A stretch of DNA of 64,000 nucleotides from Nitzschia sp. pyKryTriq1 (taxonomy: Eukaryota > Bacillariophyta > Bacillariophyceae > Bacillariales > Bacillariaceae), in NCBI GenBank assembly GCA_956465555.1, contig OY101117.1, positions 1,178,001-1,242,000 of the forward strand, written 5' to 3'. The position numbers and the translations under genes are program-made. Below are positions 48,837 to 61,266 of the stretch, piece after piece. The notes under the pieces were generated by a model that saw only the letters and a program-made list of their open reading frames with translations, did not search any database and had not been told where the DNA came from. How positions within the stretch are numbered: the first letter of the stretch is position 1; each line of letters opens with the position of its first letter.

Positions 48837-50668
48837 ATGAACCCCGGAAAACAGAACAACACGCTATATTCACGTCAAAGAAGACAAGGTAGACAAGCAA
48901 GATGGTCGGGGAGTCTGCGAGTGTTTCAACTCGTTGTGGTGGCAGCCCTTCCACTTCTCGTCCAGGGTCAATTCTTCTTCTGCACACCATTAGCAAATGA
49001 AACATGGGCAGGTTTGGTGGACGCAATCAACAACTCCTATAGATTGGCAGTCCTTTGTCCTTTCCAAATAAGTGGTGACGGCTGCCCATCTGTTGAAGAG
49101 TACCCGGAAGGTCTCGTGTTTGGACGTGGAGAAAATGACATCATGATCGTTGAATGTGATCCCGACCTTAATGACCGATACGACGACGAAAACTACAACA
49201 CAAAGTGTATCATTAACTGCCCTGGGCGTCATTTCACGGTTGCTCCTTCCTCATCTGGGTTGATTCTAACTAATATGGTTCTATCGGGCGCTACGAATTC
49301 ATCCATATTTGTGGAACCAAACGGAAGCTTGGAAGTCGTCAACACAGTTTTCTCAAAGTAGGTATCAACGAGGAGGGAGTACAGAGCGTAACAAGTTGAG
49401 TGCGTTCAAAACTTATTGCTAAACGTTTTCTAATGACTTCCAGCAACTCGGCAGGGGACAATAATGGAGGCGCGGTTGTAGTCCAAGCTGGCTCAAATTT
49501 CGAAGCCGAATTCAGTACATTTCGAGACAATAAAGCAGTCATTGGTGGTGCAATTTATGTACACGATAGTACCGTCAAAGTAAAGCAATCGACTTTCTCA
49601 GGAAACGATGCAAGCGCAGCAGTAAGTACACTTATCGTTCGTCAAAGTCTGTCTCGTGAATGACAAATGAAATGAAAATCTCATACCGATGTTTTGTATC
49701 AAGGGGGGAGCCATCGCAACAGATGCAACGTCTCATGTCGACATTGAATATTCGTCCTTCACCAAAAATCAAGGAGGAGACGGTGGCGCACTTTTCTTGG
49801 CAGAATATGGGGTGCTTTCGGTCTCGCGATCTGTGTTCGAGGAGAACTTCTCTCTGCTTGGAGGTGCGATTTTCACCAGCGGCGTCACAACCGTCGATGA
49901 GTCGACATTCACTGACAATCTTGGCATTGAAGGCGTAAGTAAAAACAGAATTCGTGCCCTATTCGATGGTCGACTTTACATTCCGACTGGCTGACTCACG
50001 ACATCGTCTGATGTATTCATATGGTCAACTTTGCACTTTAGGGTGGGGCAATCAATTGTGACGTAGGTTCGACGACCACCTTGCTTCGAAACACATTCAT
50101 GAACAATGAAAGTAGTGGCTACGGGCCAGCAGTGTATGACAGATACAGCAGCGGAGTCGCCAAGGAGGGAAATACCGGTTGTGGCAACCAAGTCGTCATT
50201 GACGGACGTGTGACTTTGAGCCGCAGCGTTCAATGTGAAGGAGTTTACGCATTGGCTGGGCGACGATTGCTGCGCCGTTGCCAGCCATTTGAAGGTGAAT
50301 GCGTTGCTCCTACACACCAGCCCTCGGCGGCACCGTCAAGCATGGACAGCTTTTCTCCTACGATCATGCCTTCAAGCCAACCAACGTCCTTTCCACCGAG
50401 CAATGCTACCAGTCTGGAACCAAGTCACTCACTGTCAAATGCACCGAGCGCCACTCCATCGTTTCGACCGAGTAATCCAATCACTTTCACTTCAGAGGTC
50501 CCTTCGTCTCATCCGACACTCAGACCGAGTCTGATCCCGTCGGATGCCCCTTCCCTTATGCCTTCGAGTGCACCCTCGCCGATACCTTCAGATACTCCAA
50601 GCCTAATTCCCTCTGGTGAACCTTCTTCAACATCCGTCGCTGAGGAAGCGACGAGGGGATTTCCTTAG
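48837..50668 (+). CDS. Secreted beta-helix protein with PSxxPS tail, 4 exons
   Basis: Exons 48837-49357, 49444-49621, 49704-49934 and 50042-50668 join in frame to 518 residues with three GT-AG introns of 80-110 bp. A basic start and hydrophobic leader (FQLVVVAALPLLVQGQ) give a signal peptide. The middle consists of beta-helix coils with repeated GGAI/GGAV/GGAL turns and NTFMNN-, STFSGN-type units, as in pectate-lyase-like or polymorphic outer membrane-type folds. The tail is a Ser/Pro-rich PSxxPS repeat, common in diatom secreted and wall-associated proteins. Exons 3 and 4 begin exactly at a GGAI turn. No catalytic residues recognised; a wall or adhesive role is inferred. Confidence 0.75.
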
Positions 50669-51454
50669 ATAGAGGCAAACTAGTACTCTGTACTCTAGCT
50701 CTAGAGCTCTACTACTAACTAGTAGTGGTGGCAATTGACGCTTCCCTATTTTCAGAAGACCAGTTCGCATCGGGCGGGTCAAAAGTGTTTTCGCCAGATG
50801 ATGATGATGATAGTTGATGGATCGTGTCAAAACTGGGGAACTGAAGCTATCTAAAGCTGTCGGACGGAACAGGCACTATGGTGTATTGTACTGTACCCTG
50901 TAGTCACAGGGGTCGCAAGATGGATGAGGAGAAAAATTAGGGTCAACGCATTATTGCCTGCTTCCGCTGCCCGCGAAATCTGCTGTCAACGTAGGAACTA
51001 GTAGACCTTTACGTACTCCTTGACACTCCATCCGACACTTCTATTTAACACCCATTTGACACCAGAATTGACGATGTCATATATACCGTAGTCTACTAAC
51101 TGTACGGTAGTAAGAATACAAAAATCGAGGGAGGAGGAACACATGTGGTCTTTTGTCCAAACTACTGATTCCTCGTACTAATTCCAACGTGAGACGGGGT
51201 GTTCCTCATTCGGGGATATCTTTCTTGTTCGAGAAAGGAGAAAGAAGAGATCCAGACGACACACGAGCGGCGGAAGATAGGATTTTAGAATTTCGCTGAT
51301 GGAAGTAGTTCTGCTTCCAACGCACACATGCATGTCTCATAAATCCAAAGATTTCCCCTTTCGCCTTTCAAAGAAGTTCGAAACTACTTTCCTCTCCCTA
51401 ATCGGCCTCTAGTAGAAGACTATCAACGCATCGCAAGTTATCTCTCTGATCAAC
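50669..51454. other. Intergenic
   Basis: No gene seen. Short AGCTCTAGAGCT-like palindromes near 50697 and an ATG-rich run near 50797. It contains the promoter for the small gene at 51455. Confidence 0.4.
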
Positions 51455-51781
51455 ATGAATATTCAGGGCTTGAACCATCATGAAGAATCCATTCCCATCC
51501 GTGCCCGCGAGGGCTCGTTCGACAGCGCCGAAGAACAACGGACTGATACTAGGGAAGAACGCCGTCAAGAACTTGCTCAAATGACCAAGGGTTTGCGCCG
51601 CATGAAGCGTCAGCTATTGCTCCAGCACGTCGAAGAGAACCACAAGCCCGTCGCTTCCCTCCGTGACCTTCTCATGAAGGCAGCCTATGGAGGCGACAGC
51701 AGCCTAGGAACCCCCCCATCCTCTCCAAGGGCCCACCATCTTTCCTCCCCTTCGGGCACTCAATCGGCTCGTATGGAATAA
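51455..51781 (+). CDS. Small unknown protein, probable
   Basis: 108 residues: an acidic-then-basic helical N-terminal half (REERRQELAQMTKGLRRMKRQ) followed by SLRDLLMKAAYGGDSS and a Ser/Pro-rich tail. No domain or signal recognised. Protein-like composition and a clear ATG support it, but it stands alone without homology. Confidence 0.5.
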   Translation: MNIQGLNHHEESIPIRAREGSFDSAEEQRTDTREERRQELAQMTKGLRRMKRQLLLQHVEENHKPVASLRDLLMKAAYGGDSSLGTPPSSPRAHHLSSPSGTQSARME

Positions 51782-52610
51782 ATGATGTTCTTCTACACAT
51801 TATTCATACTACTTTACAGATGTTTCCACTGGCCATTCACAGCATTAAGCTTGACGCCTTTCAAGGAAACTTTTTTGCGAGAAGCCTTTATGTCATGGAT
51901 ACTTCTTCTTCATTCTGGTAGCGGAAAGACTGTTTGTCACTATCTTTGCCCTGCGGAAGCTGGAATCCAACGAAGACGATCTGCTCTCGAGTTAGAGCGG
52001 CCATCATTTCACGAAAATGACTGATCTTCCACTTGCTTTCTTCAATTCATTTCTGCACATTTTTAGAACTCTTCTAAATCTATGGTAACATCAAGTTGCG
52101 ACAAACATCTTATTTTTTGTTCCATGTATGTTTCTACGGTACAAGTACAACTATCTAGAGAGAGAGAGAGCAAATCTTGAAATATCGTCCATCTAGTTGA
52201 TAACCAGAGTGTCTGAGAACGTGAACACCGCAAAAGCCGTGCACTCAGCACTGCAACCACAGAAATTTACCCGAAGGCGTAGCTCGAGCGGTGCTCATAA
52301 TGATTTTTGGTATTCTTGGCACTCGCCTAAACCCAACCCGCAGCGCTTCAGTAGGCCGCCTTGTCACCTCTCTAGAACTAGCATTAGTTGTCTCGAATGA
52401 AAATAATGATAGCCGTAATGCTGTAATCTATGCCTGCTTTGAATGACATGGACAAACATCGTAAATTTCCTACTAAAATTTAGAGAACGCCGTTGTTGGA
52501 TATACACAGATGCTTCGGCTGCTGCACCTTTTGTTGTAGACTATAGCGGTCCATATCATCTTTGCGCTGCTTGCTGTCTGCTCTCGTTTATGGGCCAATT
52601 CACCCCCCAA
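51782..52610. other. Intergenic, no gene
   Basis: Several short frames on both strands without family match. An AGAGAGAGAGAG run lies near 52156-52168. Confidence 0.4.
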
Positions 52611-53614
52611 CTAAGCCGTTGCTTCTTTGGTTTCTTTGTCTTTGGATGATTCTTTGGCGGCCTCTTCGGTGTCATGTCCAAACTCCAGGTATCCACTTAA
52701 TGAATCTGGTAGGTTTCCTCCAAGGTTCATGATATCACGATGTCCGGATGCAACTCCAACGTACTGTCCTCAACCAGAGAAAGAGATGTTTAGACCGACG
52801 AAAACTCCACAGTACCTGTAGTTGCCCCAAATGATCTGTTGGTTCTGACTCTTACCTCGCTAGCTTGGTAGTGCAGTCTCTGTCGTTCCGCCGCAGTAAG
52901 ATCCCTTATCTTTCGGGCTGGGTTTCCTACCCACAATTCACCAGATTCCACGATTGTGTTGGCCGGAACATTGGCGCCGGCGGCAATTAACGACTCAGGC
53001 TTCACTACTACTCCTTCTTGCAACAACGAGCCCATTCCAATCAAACAATTGTCGTGGATAGTTGCCGAATGAATAGAAGCCAAGTGCCCGACTGTTACAC
53101 CGTTCCCAATCCGTGTATGATCCTTGACCGCGTCAATTATACAACCATCTTGGATATTTGTATTCTCTCCAATGAAAATACCTCCTCCTGTTGCTCTCGA
53201 ATGTTGTCTACTTTCTCGGTCCGGGTCGAGTTCCCACTCCAATTGCTCGTCCCTGCTATATTCGTCGCCTTTTAAGTTGAAGCTCTCCGCATTATCGCAA
53301 TTATCTGCTCGAAGTATCGCCTTGTACCAAATGGAGCTGCCCGCACCGACGTACACCGATCCAATCAAAGTCGAACACGGTGCCAAAAACGCAACATCTT
53401 TCGATACCCGCGGTCTCCCTCGTCTTAATAATGGCATTTGTTGTCGGTGTCGCGATAAGAAGTCTTCATATTTGACAGGCTCGTCACCAATCACCCGCTT
53501 GGAAGTCACAATGGCTTCTCCTCGGAGACCCAACCTATCCAGCGCTTGGCCAGTTTCTCGGAGAGCTCGACCCAGCGTGTGCCGCACCCTTTGGAAAAGT
53601 GTTGGGCGGCCCAT
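52611..53614 (-). CDS. Gamma-type carbonic anhydrase, mitochondrial-like, 2 exons
   Basis: Exon 1 at 53614-52856 and exon 2 at 52763-52611, with a 92-bp GT-AG intron, giving 303 residues. The ATG at 53614 (MGRPTLFQRVRHTLGRAL) matches the N-terminus of gamma-CA subunits; the frame upstream crosses a TAG microsatellite and is leader. The left-handed beta-helix runs from about residue 70 to 235. Of the active-site residues, Arg102, Asp104, His177 and His182 are kept. The first zinc His of the archetype (Cam H81) aligns with Asp161. Exon 2 supplies HRDIMNLGGNLPD and an acidic/basic tail. In plants, gamma-CAs are subunits of mitochondrial complex I; loss of one His suggests a structural rather than catalytic role. 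Confidence 0.82.
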
Positions 53615-54175
53615 CTCTTCGGATGGAGGACGACTGACTGAAACTGTCTGTCGAGGGTTGCTGTCTTGGAAATCTATATAGGCCGGCTCTGACCAAAGGA
53701 GGATAATAATGGCATACCTTATGTCTCTATCTCTAGTAGTAGTAGTAGTAGTAGTAGTAGTAGAGCAAAGATCACCCATCACCGTCGGCCGTTGGCCACC
53801 GATTTCGATGGATGGCCATCGTCGCCGTCGGCCGTCGGGCTCCTTCGCTCCAAAATCCTACGGTACCGGTACATAACCAGCAGGCAGGTGCGGTGCCTTG
53901 TTTGTTGTTTGAGAGATGAGTGTTGGAAATCTTGGTCGGTGGAGTCGAAAATTCAATGAAAAAATTGACTCGCAGAGCGCGCACAGCAAATTTGAAAAAT
54001 AACGGTCACTTTTTCTGTTTTCTTTTACGGCTTCTTGACGGCAACACAACACACAACATCATGAAACCCATACATGATCAATGGACGATGGGATCATCAC
54101 TACTTGTACCCCGTTGTGAGCCTGAATGCCATCATCATTACAAAAGATAATCGTCATACGAAAGAGATCTACACC
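53615..54175. promoter_or_regulatory. Divergent promoter region with TAG microsatellite
   Basis: About 0.56 kb. Includes about ten TAG triplets at 53734-53763, GTCGGCCGT repeats near 53783-53830 and a TACCGGTA palindrome near 53864. Confidence 0.5.
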
Positions 54176-57100
54176 ATGCCCTCCTTCCATCATAATCCGT
54201 ACACTCAACCACCTCGGCCCAGCCCAATTTCTGCGGAAGAGTCATTGAAACACCTGCTTCGTATGAATCATCAAAGTCTCAATCCTCCCCCGACCACCTC
54301 CATTCAGTCGATCTTGGATCGAATCATGGTGCAGCCAGACGCCATCGATTGGTCTATTGATCTGGCTCAAGGACTGACTGCTCTCTTGCTGACGTTGTTG
54401 GATCCCTTTCTTTCGTCGCCTGAAAACAAGTTGCAGCAGATACCGGATGGAAGTCTGGGAACTTTTTTTCTCTTGGCGTCGGCAATGGAAGAGTGGAGTG
54501 ACGATCTGGTGTATATGACAATCCTGCAAGAAGTCTCAGGAAGAGAGAACCCAAAGAGTTTGCTAGACGTTCTCATCCATTTAGCGGTGTCTGGTAACGA
54601 CGACGACGATGACGACTACTACTACTCTTCAATGCAGCGTATTGCCATTGTTGCACTAGGAACTGCCTACCGTTCTATGGATCGACTGCAGCAGCATTTG
54701 ATGCTAGACCCATATCGACCAGACGTGAGTTGGTGGCTTGCGTCATTAGATGAAGAGAGATCGTCCAAACTGACGTCGACTGCAATGAAGATCCTGCGAG
54801 AGAGGTACGTATCGTGGTCGATCAATGGATGGACGAGTCATACAATAATATATTCAAATTTGCCGTCGATTGATTCTAATATTCCTTCCTCTTAATAGTT
54901 CCGAGACTAGCAACGTTTCTTCCCAGCTCAAGCCGACGTTTATTCCGAAGAACGAGCAGATTCAACTAGGGGCAATGTCATGCTTGTGCACCATTTTGAA
55001 ACGAGATCAAATGGATTCCTTGGGGGTGATGGACGAAAATGACCTTGGAGACTTGTGCCACCAATCACTTCGAAGATTGCAGGCTCTAATCAATCCACAG
55101 CTTCCGTTTGACCTTTCGCGATGGCATCTTCCAAGCTCTCTAATGTCTGTGGTGCTGCTTTCTCTGATTCAATGGCGACACGACGTTGATTTGTCAGACT
55201 ATGATCGGATTGTGCACTCGACAACCCTAGTTGAAAATGTGACGACCTTTGTATTCTCCTTGTCAGCTACGAGTACAAGAAATGGCCACGAGCATCAGGA
55301 CTCACCGAGATGGACCTACGATGGAGCCAGCACCAGATCACGAATCTTTGGAGTCGACGTCATTTCTTCCTGGGCGTTGGCAGGTGGTGCAGCCTGGACT
55401 ATGTTCATTAAGCAAGAGAAAGATTGGCAGCCCGGCCTGGAACGCTTTTGGAATGATGCTGCGACTATTAAGACGCAAAGTATAGCTGCACAACTTGCAC
55501 TTGTCGAATGTTTGCATCATTCTTGTCGTCTTATTTCAAGAGGGTCTCTGTTCTCGATCTTGCAGCACTTCTCGACGATGGATCATGGCACGCACGCGGC
55601 TTCTACCACAAACCTCTTGGCACCGTTGTTCGATCTATTTCAATCACCAGATGCTTCGGTCCAGATACAAGCTGTATGTCTCGTCAGATCATTGCTGTCC
55701 GACCGAAGCAGTCTGAGCACCCATGATGACGTCTCTCGCGCATTCTGGAGTTGGATAGACGATAGCATGGCCAAACAAGTAATCCAGATGGTTGTTCACT
55801 TGTCGAAAAGTCAAGAAGCCAAAAGGCCTCTGTTGCTTGCATTACTCGATCTACTGGATACGCTTCTGCAAGATCAGGCTCACTGTGATATGGTCCTGAC
55901 ATTTCTTTCCGCGGAGAGCTTGGAACTGATGATTGGCCTCGTCGAACCGAAGAAAGTGAAATTTGACTATAAAGATGCATCGGGCTGGGACGATCTGTCA
56001 CTTGACTTTGTATCTGAAACACCACCAGCGAACAATTTGTCTCGTATGGATGAAAATAGTATCTGCTTTGAGCAGGAAGAAGAAAATTCTCCGAGGGGTG
56101 TTGACACTACAATACAACTGGCCACAGCGACCGCTCTGGCTCGTATGGGCTACAGCTACTCTTCGTCAACAGAGGAAGGTGTTCATCTTTTGAAGTCTCG
56201 AATTTGCACTGCCGTAAACAATTTTGTTACCCATTTCCTTTCAGAGGCCGGAGAGCTCGCTGGGTCTGTCTCCTTTGATACCAACAAGAGATCTTTCCGC
56301 CTACAGGTTGCTGTGGCGGCTTCTGAAAATGAGGACTTTATGGCCACGGCCTTGTTTTCGAAGCATATACTCAGCCAGAAACGGCTCGCTCAGATTTCGA
56401 ATGATAAGGAACGAGCCAAACTGGAACTTCAGTCTGTAGAAAAGCACGCGAAAAATCTAGAGGAACAAAATGCGAGGCTCGTGAATCAAAATCGTTCACA
56501 ATCGATCATTTTCAAGCGTGAAATGAGCAGAATTAAGGAAAACACCAGTCAGGATGCAAAACAACTTGTTGCTATCCACGCTACTGAGCGGTCAACCGCA
56601 GAGAGCCGCGTCGTGGAATGCGTTAGACGTTTAGAAGAAACCCAATCTGAGCTGCAGAATTCACGCCTTGAGGCTGAAGAGTCCCAGCGCACTGTGAATC
56701 TGACCAAGGAAGAGCTTCAAAATGCACTGACAAAGGCCACCCTTCTCGAAAACGAAAAACGGGATCTTTCTCGACAGATCGACAAAGAGGAGGCCAGGGC
56801 AAGGGTACTACAGGAGGAAATGCATTCTCAGACAGAAAAATTGAATTCTCTCTTTCGAACACGACAAGAGCTGGAAGATGAGCTCCAAGAGCGAAATCAA
56901 GCTGTCCAAGATTATAAAACTACAAATGAAAATCTCAGGGACAACCTGGAAGAGCTGTTTGCAGACATGGTGAGCTTGATAAAAGTCTACGAAGTGAAAG
57001 AAAACGAGGTGGCCAATCTTCAAAGAAACCATTTCGATGAGGTGGAACAGACTGGGAAGAAGTTGCGCCGTGCACAGGAGCGGAACGAAGAGCTTACCAG

Positions 57101-57395
57101 TACCGTGGATCAGCTTCGACACGAGAATGACAAACTTTACAAGAAGCTTGCAAAGTACAAGGAACGTCTCGAGGATGAGCGGCGAGAACGACAGGAAGAA
57201 GTAAATCGGCGAAAGCGGAATGGTCCGGTTTCTTACATAAACCAGCTACACCAGTCTACTGCATCAGATCGAAGCGCTGCAAGGGATAAATCGACAACAA
57301 GGAAGGAAAGTGGGTCGAACATGAGTCGGTCGCGGTCAGACAAGGAGAATGTCAACAGCTATGATTCAGAGTCACAGCGACGACGCAATTACTAG
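54176..57395 (+). CDS. Armadillo-like plus coiled-coil protein, 2 exons
   Basis: Exons 54176-54804 and 54899-57395 join in frame with a 94-bp GT-AG intron, giving about 1,041 residues; an upstream in-frame ATG at 54074 is possible. The first ~680 residues are helical repeats with armadillo/HEAT character (for example LLLTLLDPFLSSPENK, IQAVCLVRSLLSDRSSL, PLLLALLDLLDTLLQDQAH). From about 710 to 975 there is a long coiled coil, followed by a basic Ser-rich tail. Two-part proteins of this kind include CIP2A-like PP2A inhibitors and Uso1/p115 vesicle tethers; I cannot decide between these or a new type. A DDDDDDYYYSS run lies at about residue 142. Confidence 0.6.
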
Positions 57396-57483
57396 AAAGA
57401 AGGAACATATTGTTGGGGCACATTGTATAACTCTAGCCAGATGCTAATCGAGATCCTTAGTATTTTCGCAGTAGAAATCTACA

Positions 57484-59386
57484 TTACACTCGTGCGGCCG
57501 CGCTGTCGATTTTCTTTCTCGCTAGTGGGCCATTTTGCGTCTGGTGGATCCAAACGCCAGCTAGCCGGATGAAGTTGAAGACGCCAAAACCGAGCCATAC
57601 TCCCGTGAGACCAACGACAGGTGGAAAGACACGAAGGGCCCACAGACATCCAATCGTAGCAGCCAGCGTGCTCAATGAGAGTTGCATAAAGGATCCCGTT
57701 CCAATCATTACGCCCTCTCCGATAAAAACTAAACCGTTAATGATCTGGAGGACGCTAGCAAGGATGGCCGGTATTCTAGCGGCATCGCGAACTTCCTGAA
57801 GTGGCGTTGCCTTGCGAATCGCTGGTAGTAGCAATATTTGGAAGGAACCAAGGACACACCCAAGAATGAAGCCCCAGCTCATTAATCGATTCACAGTTGC
57901 CTTGGCGTACTCGACGCCTCCGACCATTTGCTTTGACTCTTCGTCATATCTCTCAACCATGGCATTCGGAATTATCGTTTGTGCCACCGTTGAAAGCGCC
58001 AGTAAGACGATACCCCCAATCTGGAATGTTTGGATGGCCATTGCATGCGCGGCTGCCGCGACCCCGGTCTCGTCAATGGATTGTGTAACCCTTGCAACGG
58101 CCAGGAATGTAAGATTCAAAGAAAGATTCCGCAGCTGCAGCGCGGCGCCACCCTTGAGTAATGGCTCTAAACTCTTCCATTTTGGTGGACGAACCAGTCT
58201 CCTCCATCGGATAAGGTCCTTTTTTCGCAACAGCGTAATGTAAATTGCTGCAGATATGATTTCCGCTGCCAGTGTTGCCAGTGCGGCACCTGGAACTCCC
58301 ATTGCAAAGGAGAATATCAGGATTGGATCCAGTACTGCATTGAAGATATTGGCAAATGCGCTAACTTTAACGGGAGTTCTGGTATCAAGAATCCCTGCAG
58401 GAACAGACCAAACAGCATAAATTAGTAACATGCAAGACGCGTCCAACGTTTGGGCCACAATACCTACGGTACCCCGGGTTACAAAAACTTACCTCGAAAC
58501 GCCGAAAATCCTACCAGCGACACCAAAGATGGAAGAAAGGCAAATGACCTGATCAAAAGATATGGCCTGGCATAATGTAGCGCCGGAGCACCGTCGGATA
58601 GAACAGAGCTAAGAGCTCGATCGGGATTCAGAAACATGAGAGGCGTACCAATCATCGCGATGAAGAAGCCAACAAAAAGAGCCTGACATATGGCGTCCCT
58701 CGTCGCCTTCTTGTTGCCACTGGCGTGCTGTTTTGACACCAATGTTGCGGTTACTGTGGGTCAAAAGCGAGGCAAGATCAGTCGGAAGTACAGATGGATT
58801 GCGTAATATCAGGAAACGTAGCCTTACCACTTGGAAGAAAGGAAGTGAACCAGAAAGCTGAACTGAACACTTGATTGGCTGCCGCCTGCCCCGCAACAGC
58901 CAAAGCATTTCCCATTCGATTTACCCAAAACAAGTCGACTGCACCAATCATTGGATTGATAGCATAGTTCCCTATCACTGGTAGAGAAATCCGTATTAGT
59001 TCTCTATCCAGCTTGTCGAAGCAAGGCCATTTGGCAAGCTGCACAGTGCTTGCTGTTTTTTTCACGTCCATTGGCGCAACGGGAGGCACTAGAGCCTCCA
59101 TCGGATCCGAGCTTGTCTGATTCACGGCAGGATCTTGCACATTCTCGGCATCAATGGCTGACTCCTTCTCACCATCATCCTTCTTCGCAAATAGCCTTGA
59201 CGTAAGGGATGGTGATCGGTGAAGCTGGACAGTTTCTCCTATTGGTGGTGGAGGGACTACTCCAGAACGTGGTCGCAATTTATCTTTATTGTTCTCGCCA
59301 ATCGCGAAACATCGAACACCGACTGTTGACAAAAACATCAAGCCTAGCCCCAACGCCCATGCGGAACGCCGCCTCAGAGAACTCAT
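57484..59386 (-). CDS. MATE-family transporter, plastid-targeted, 3 exons
   Basis: Exons 59386-58828, 58753-58493 and 58394-57484 join in frame to 576 residues, with GT-AG introns of 74 and 98 bp. The second junction restores the family motif FRGILDTRTP, which I used to choose the acceptor. The leader ends GVRCFAIG, an ASAFAP-like Phe motif, so plastid targeting is likely. The core has the usual MATE layout of about 12 membrane segments, starting ISLPVIGNYAINPMIGAVDLFWVNRMG. MATE proteins export organic cations or small acids by H+ or Na+ antiport; EDS5-like members sit in the plastid envelope. The substrate is unknown. Confidence 0.82.
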
Positions 59387-59969
59387 GGCACCTTTTTCAA
59401 CAGGTAATCTACGATTTCAAGCCACTTCAAACATGCAATAACTCCAGCCTTAGCCAACCAAGAGATCAAGAGCCTATTCCTTTGCCACTATCAACATCAA
59501 TGGCACCTCCGATGATGATGAAGATGATGATGATGCAACAAATAATGCAACATGCAACCCACAATACGATAGGAACAACACGGGGGAGGTGAAGAGTGAT
59601 GCCAACTTCTCACCCTCCAATCAGCAGCGCCGAATGACGTAGTCCCAATTTTTCGAACATCAACGGACAGATCTAAGACGATATCTTTATGACCACTCCG
59701 ACCACTTTCTCAAGGGCGTTCTTCCAGAACTCGCACTAGTCGATTTCTCAGGAATACAGAATTTGGAATTTTATTTTTGTGTGTCTATCGTTCCAATCCG
59801 ACAGATTTTCAGTAAAGTGGTAAGTGGTGGCTCATCGATCGCAACACCAACACCGCAAAGCACCAACAACCAACAGACCGATCGATCGATCGAGAGCCGA
59901 GAAAAGAGCACCGCAAGGTTGCAGCGCATCCCTTGTTACCCTCACTGTACGAAGTAATAAACTTTCAAC
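59387..59969. promoter_or_regulatory. Divergent promoter region (MATE / RPL3)
   Basis: About 0.6 kb between divergent genes. Contains an ATGATGATG-type run near 59509-59535 and CGATCGATCGATCG near 59879-59891. No gene. Confidence 0.45.
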
Positions 59970-61266
59970 ATGTAAGTTCACCATGGGATTTTGAGCGAGC
60001 AATTGGCGGATACTTCCTGTTAGCTGTAGTTGAATTTGAAGCCTAGGATTTCTCTTGAAAAATCTCACGATATTGCCACCGATCTTTACACACAGGTCTC
60101 ACCGAAAATTTGAAGCTCCCCGCCGTGGTAACTTGGGTTTCCTCCCCAAGAAGCGCACCAATAAGCATTTCGGTCGCATTCGATCCTTCCCCAGGGAGAG
60201 CGCGTCTGATGCTCCTCACCTTACCGCCTTCCGTGGATACAAGGCTGGTATGACCCACGTTGTCCGCTCTGTTGACCGTGCCGGTGCCCTCATGCACAAG
60301 CGTGAAGTCGTCGACCCTGTCTCCATTGTCGAAACTCCCCCCATGGTTGTTGTCGGTGTTGTCGGATACGTTGAGACCCCTCTTGGTCTTCGCACTTTGA
60401 CGACTGTCTTTGCTGAGCACTTGAGTGAAGAGTTCAAGCGTCGTCTATACAAGAACTGGTACCGCAGCAAGAAAAAGGCCTTCACCAAATACGCGAAGAA
60501 GTACGAGGATGGTGCCAAGGACATTGAAGCCGAGTTGGAGCGAATCAAGAAGTTCTGCACCGTTGTGCGTGTTATTGCTCACACTCAAGTCAAGACTCTT
60601 AACCTCCGAGTGAAGAAGGCTCACATTATGGAGATCCAAGTCAACGGTGGCGATGCTGCTGCCAAGGTTGACTTCGCCAAGGGCTTGTTTGAAAAGCAAG
60701 TCACTGTCGACTCTGTTTTCAGCAAGGACGAGCTCATCGATGTTATCGGTGTTACCAAGGGTCGCGGATACGAAGGTGTCACCACTCGTTGGGGTGTCTC
60801 TCGTCTCCCCCGCAAGACCCATCGTGGTTTGCGAAAGGTTGCCTGTATCGGATCTTGGCACCCTGCCCGTGTTTCCACTACTGTTGCTCGTGCCGGTCAA
60901 AACGGATACTTCCACCGTACCGAACTCAACAAGAAGATCTACCGTATCGGTAAGAAGGATGACAAGGCCAGTTGTCAAACCGAGGCTGACTTGACTGCCA
61001 AGGGAATCACACCCATGGGAGGATTTGTTCACTACGGTGAGGTCAAGGAGGACTGGCTCATGTTGCGAGGAGCTGTTGTTGGTGTCAAGAAGCGACCTTT
61101 GGTCCTTCGAAAGTCTTTGATGAAGCACACTGCCCGAAAGCATTTGGAAACCATCGAACTCAAGTTCATCGATACTTCTTCCAAGATGGGACACGGACGC
61201 TTCCAGACGGCCGAAGAGAAGCTCAAGTTCTTGGGTCCTCTTGCCTCCAAGCAAAACCAAGGTTGA
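59970..61266 (+). CDS. RPL3: 60S ribosomal protein L3 (uL3), intron within start codon
   Basis: Ribosomal protein L3 of about 390 residues. The conserved N-terminus [20 protein letters not shown] has no ATG directly upstream in frame. A 124-bp GT-AG intron (59972-60095) explains this: exon 1 contributes the bases AT at 59970-59971 and exon 2 begins with G at 60096, so the start codon is split AT|G and the product begins MSHRKFEAP, as in other L3 proteins. The C-terminal half contains the uL3 signature ([18 protein letters not shown]). L3 sits near the peptidyl transferase centre. Codon use is strongly biased, as expected of a highly expressed gene. Confidence 0.92.
59972..60095 (+). other. 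Start-codon-splitting intron of RPL3
   Basis: Begins GTAAGTTCACC and ends CTTTACACACAG. Removal joins AT to GTCTCACCG, creating the ATG. First introns in ribosomal protein genes near the start codon often carry regulatory signals, but nothing specific was recognised here. Confidence 0.88.

Noticed and set aside
58464-58492. A 29-bp intron in the MATE gene
   Set aside because: GT-AG ends and frame allow it, but a 98-bp intron ending at 58395 restores the family motif FRGILDTRTP and is preferred.
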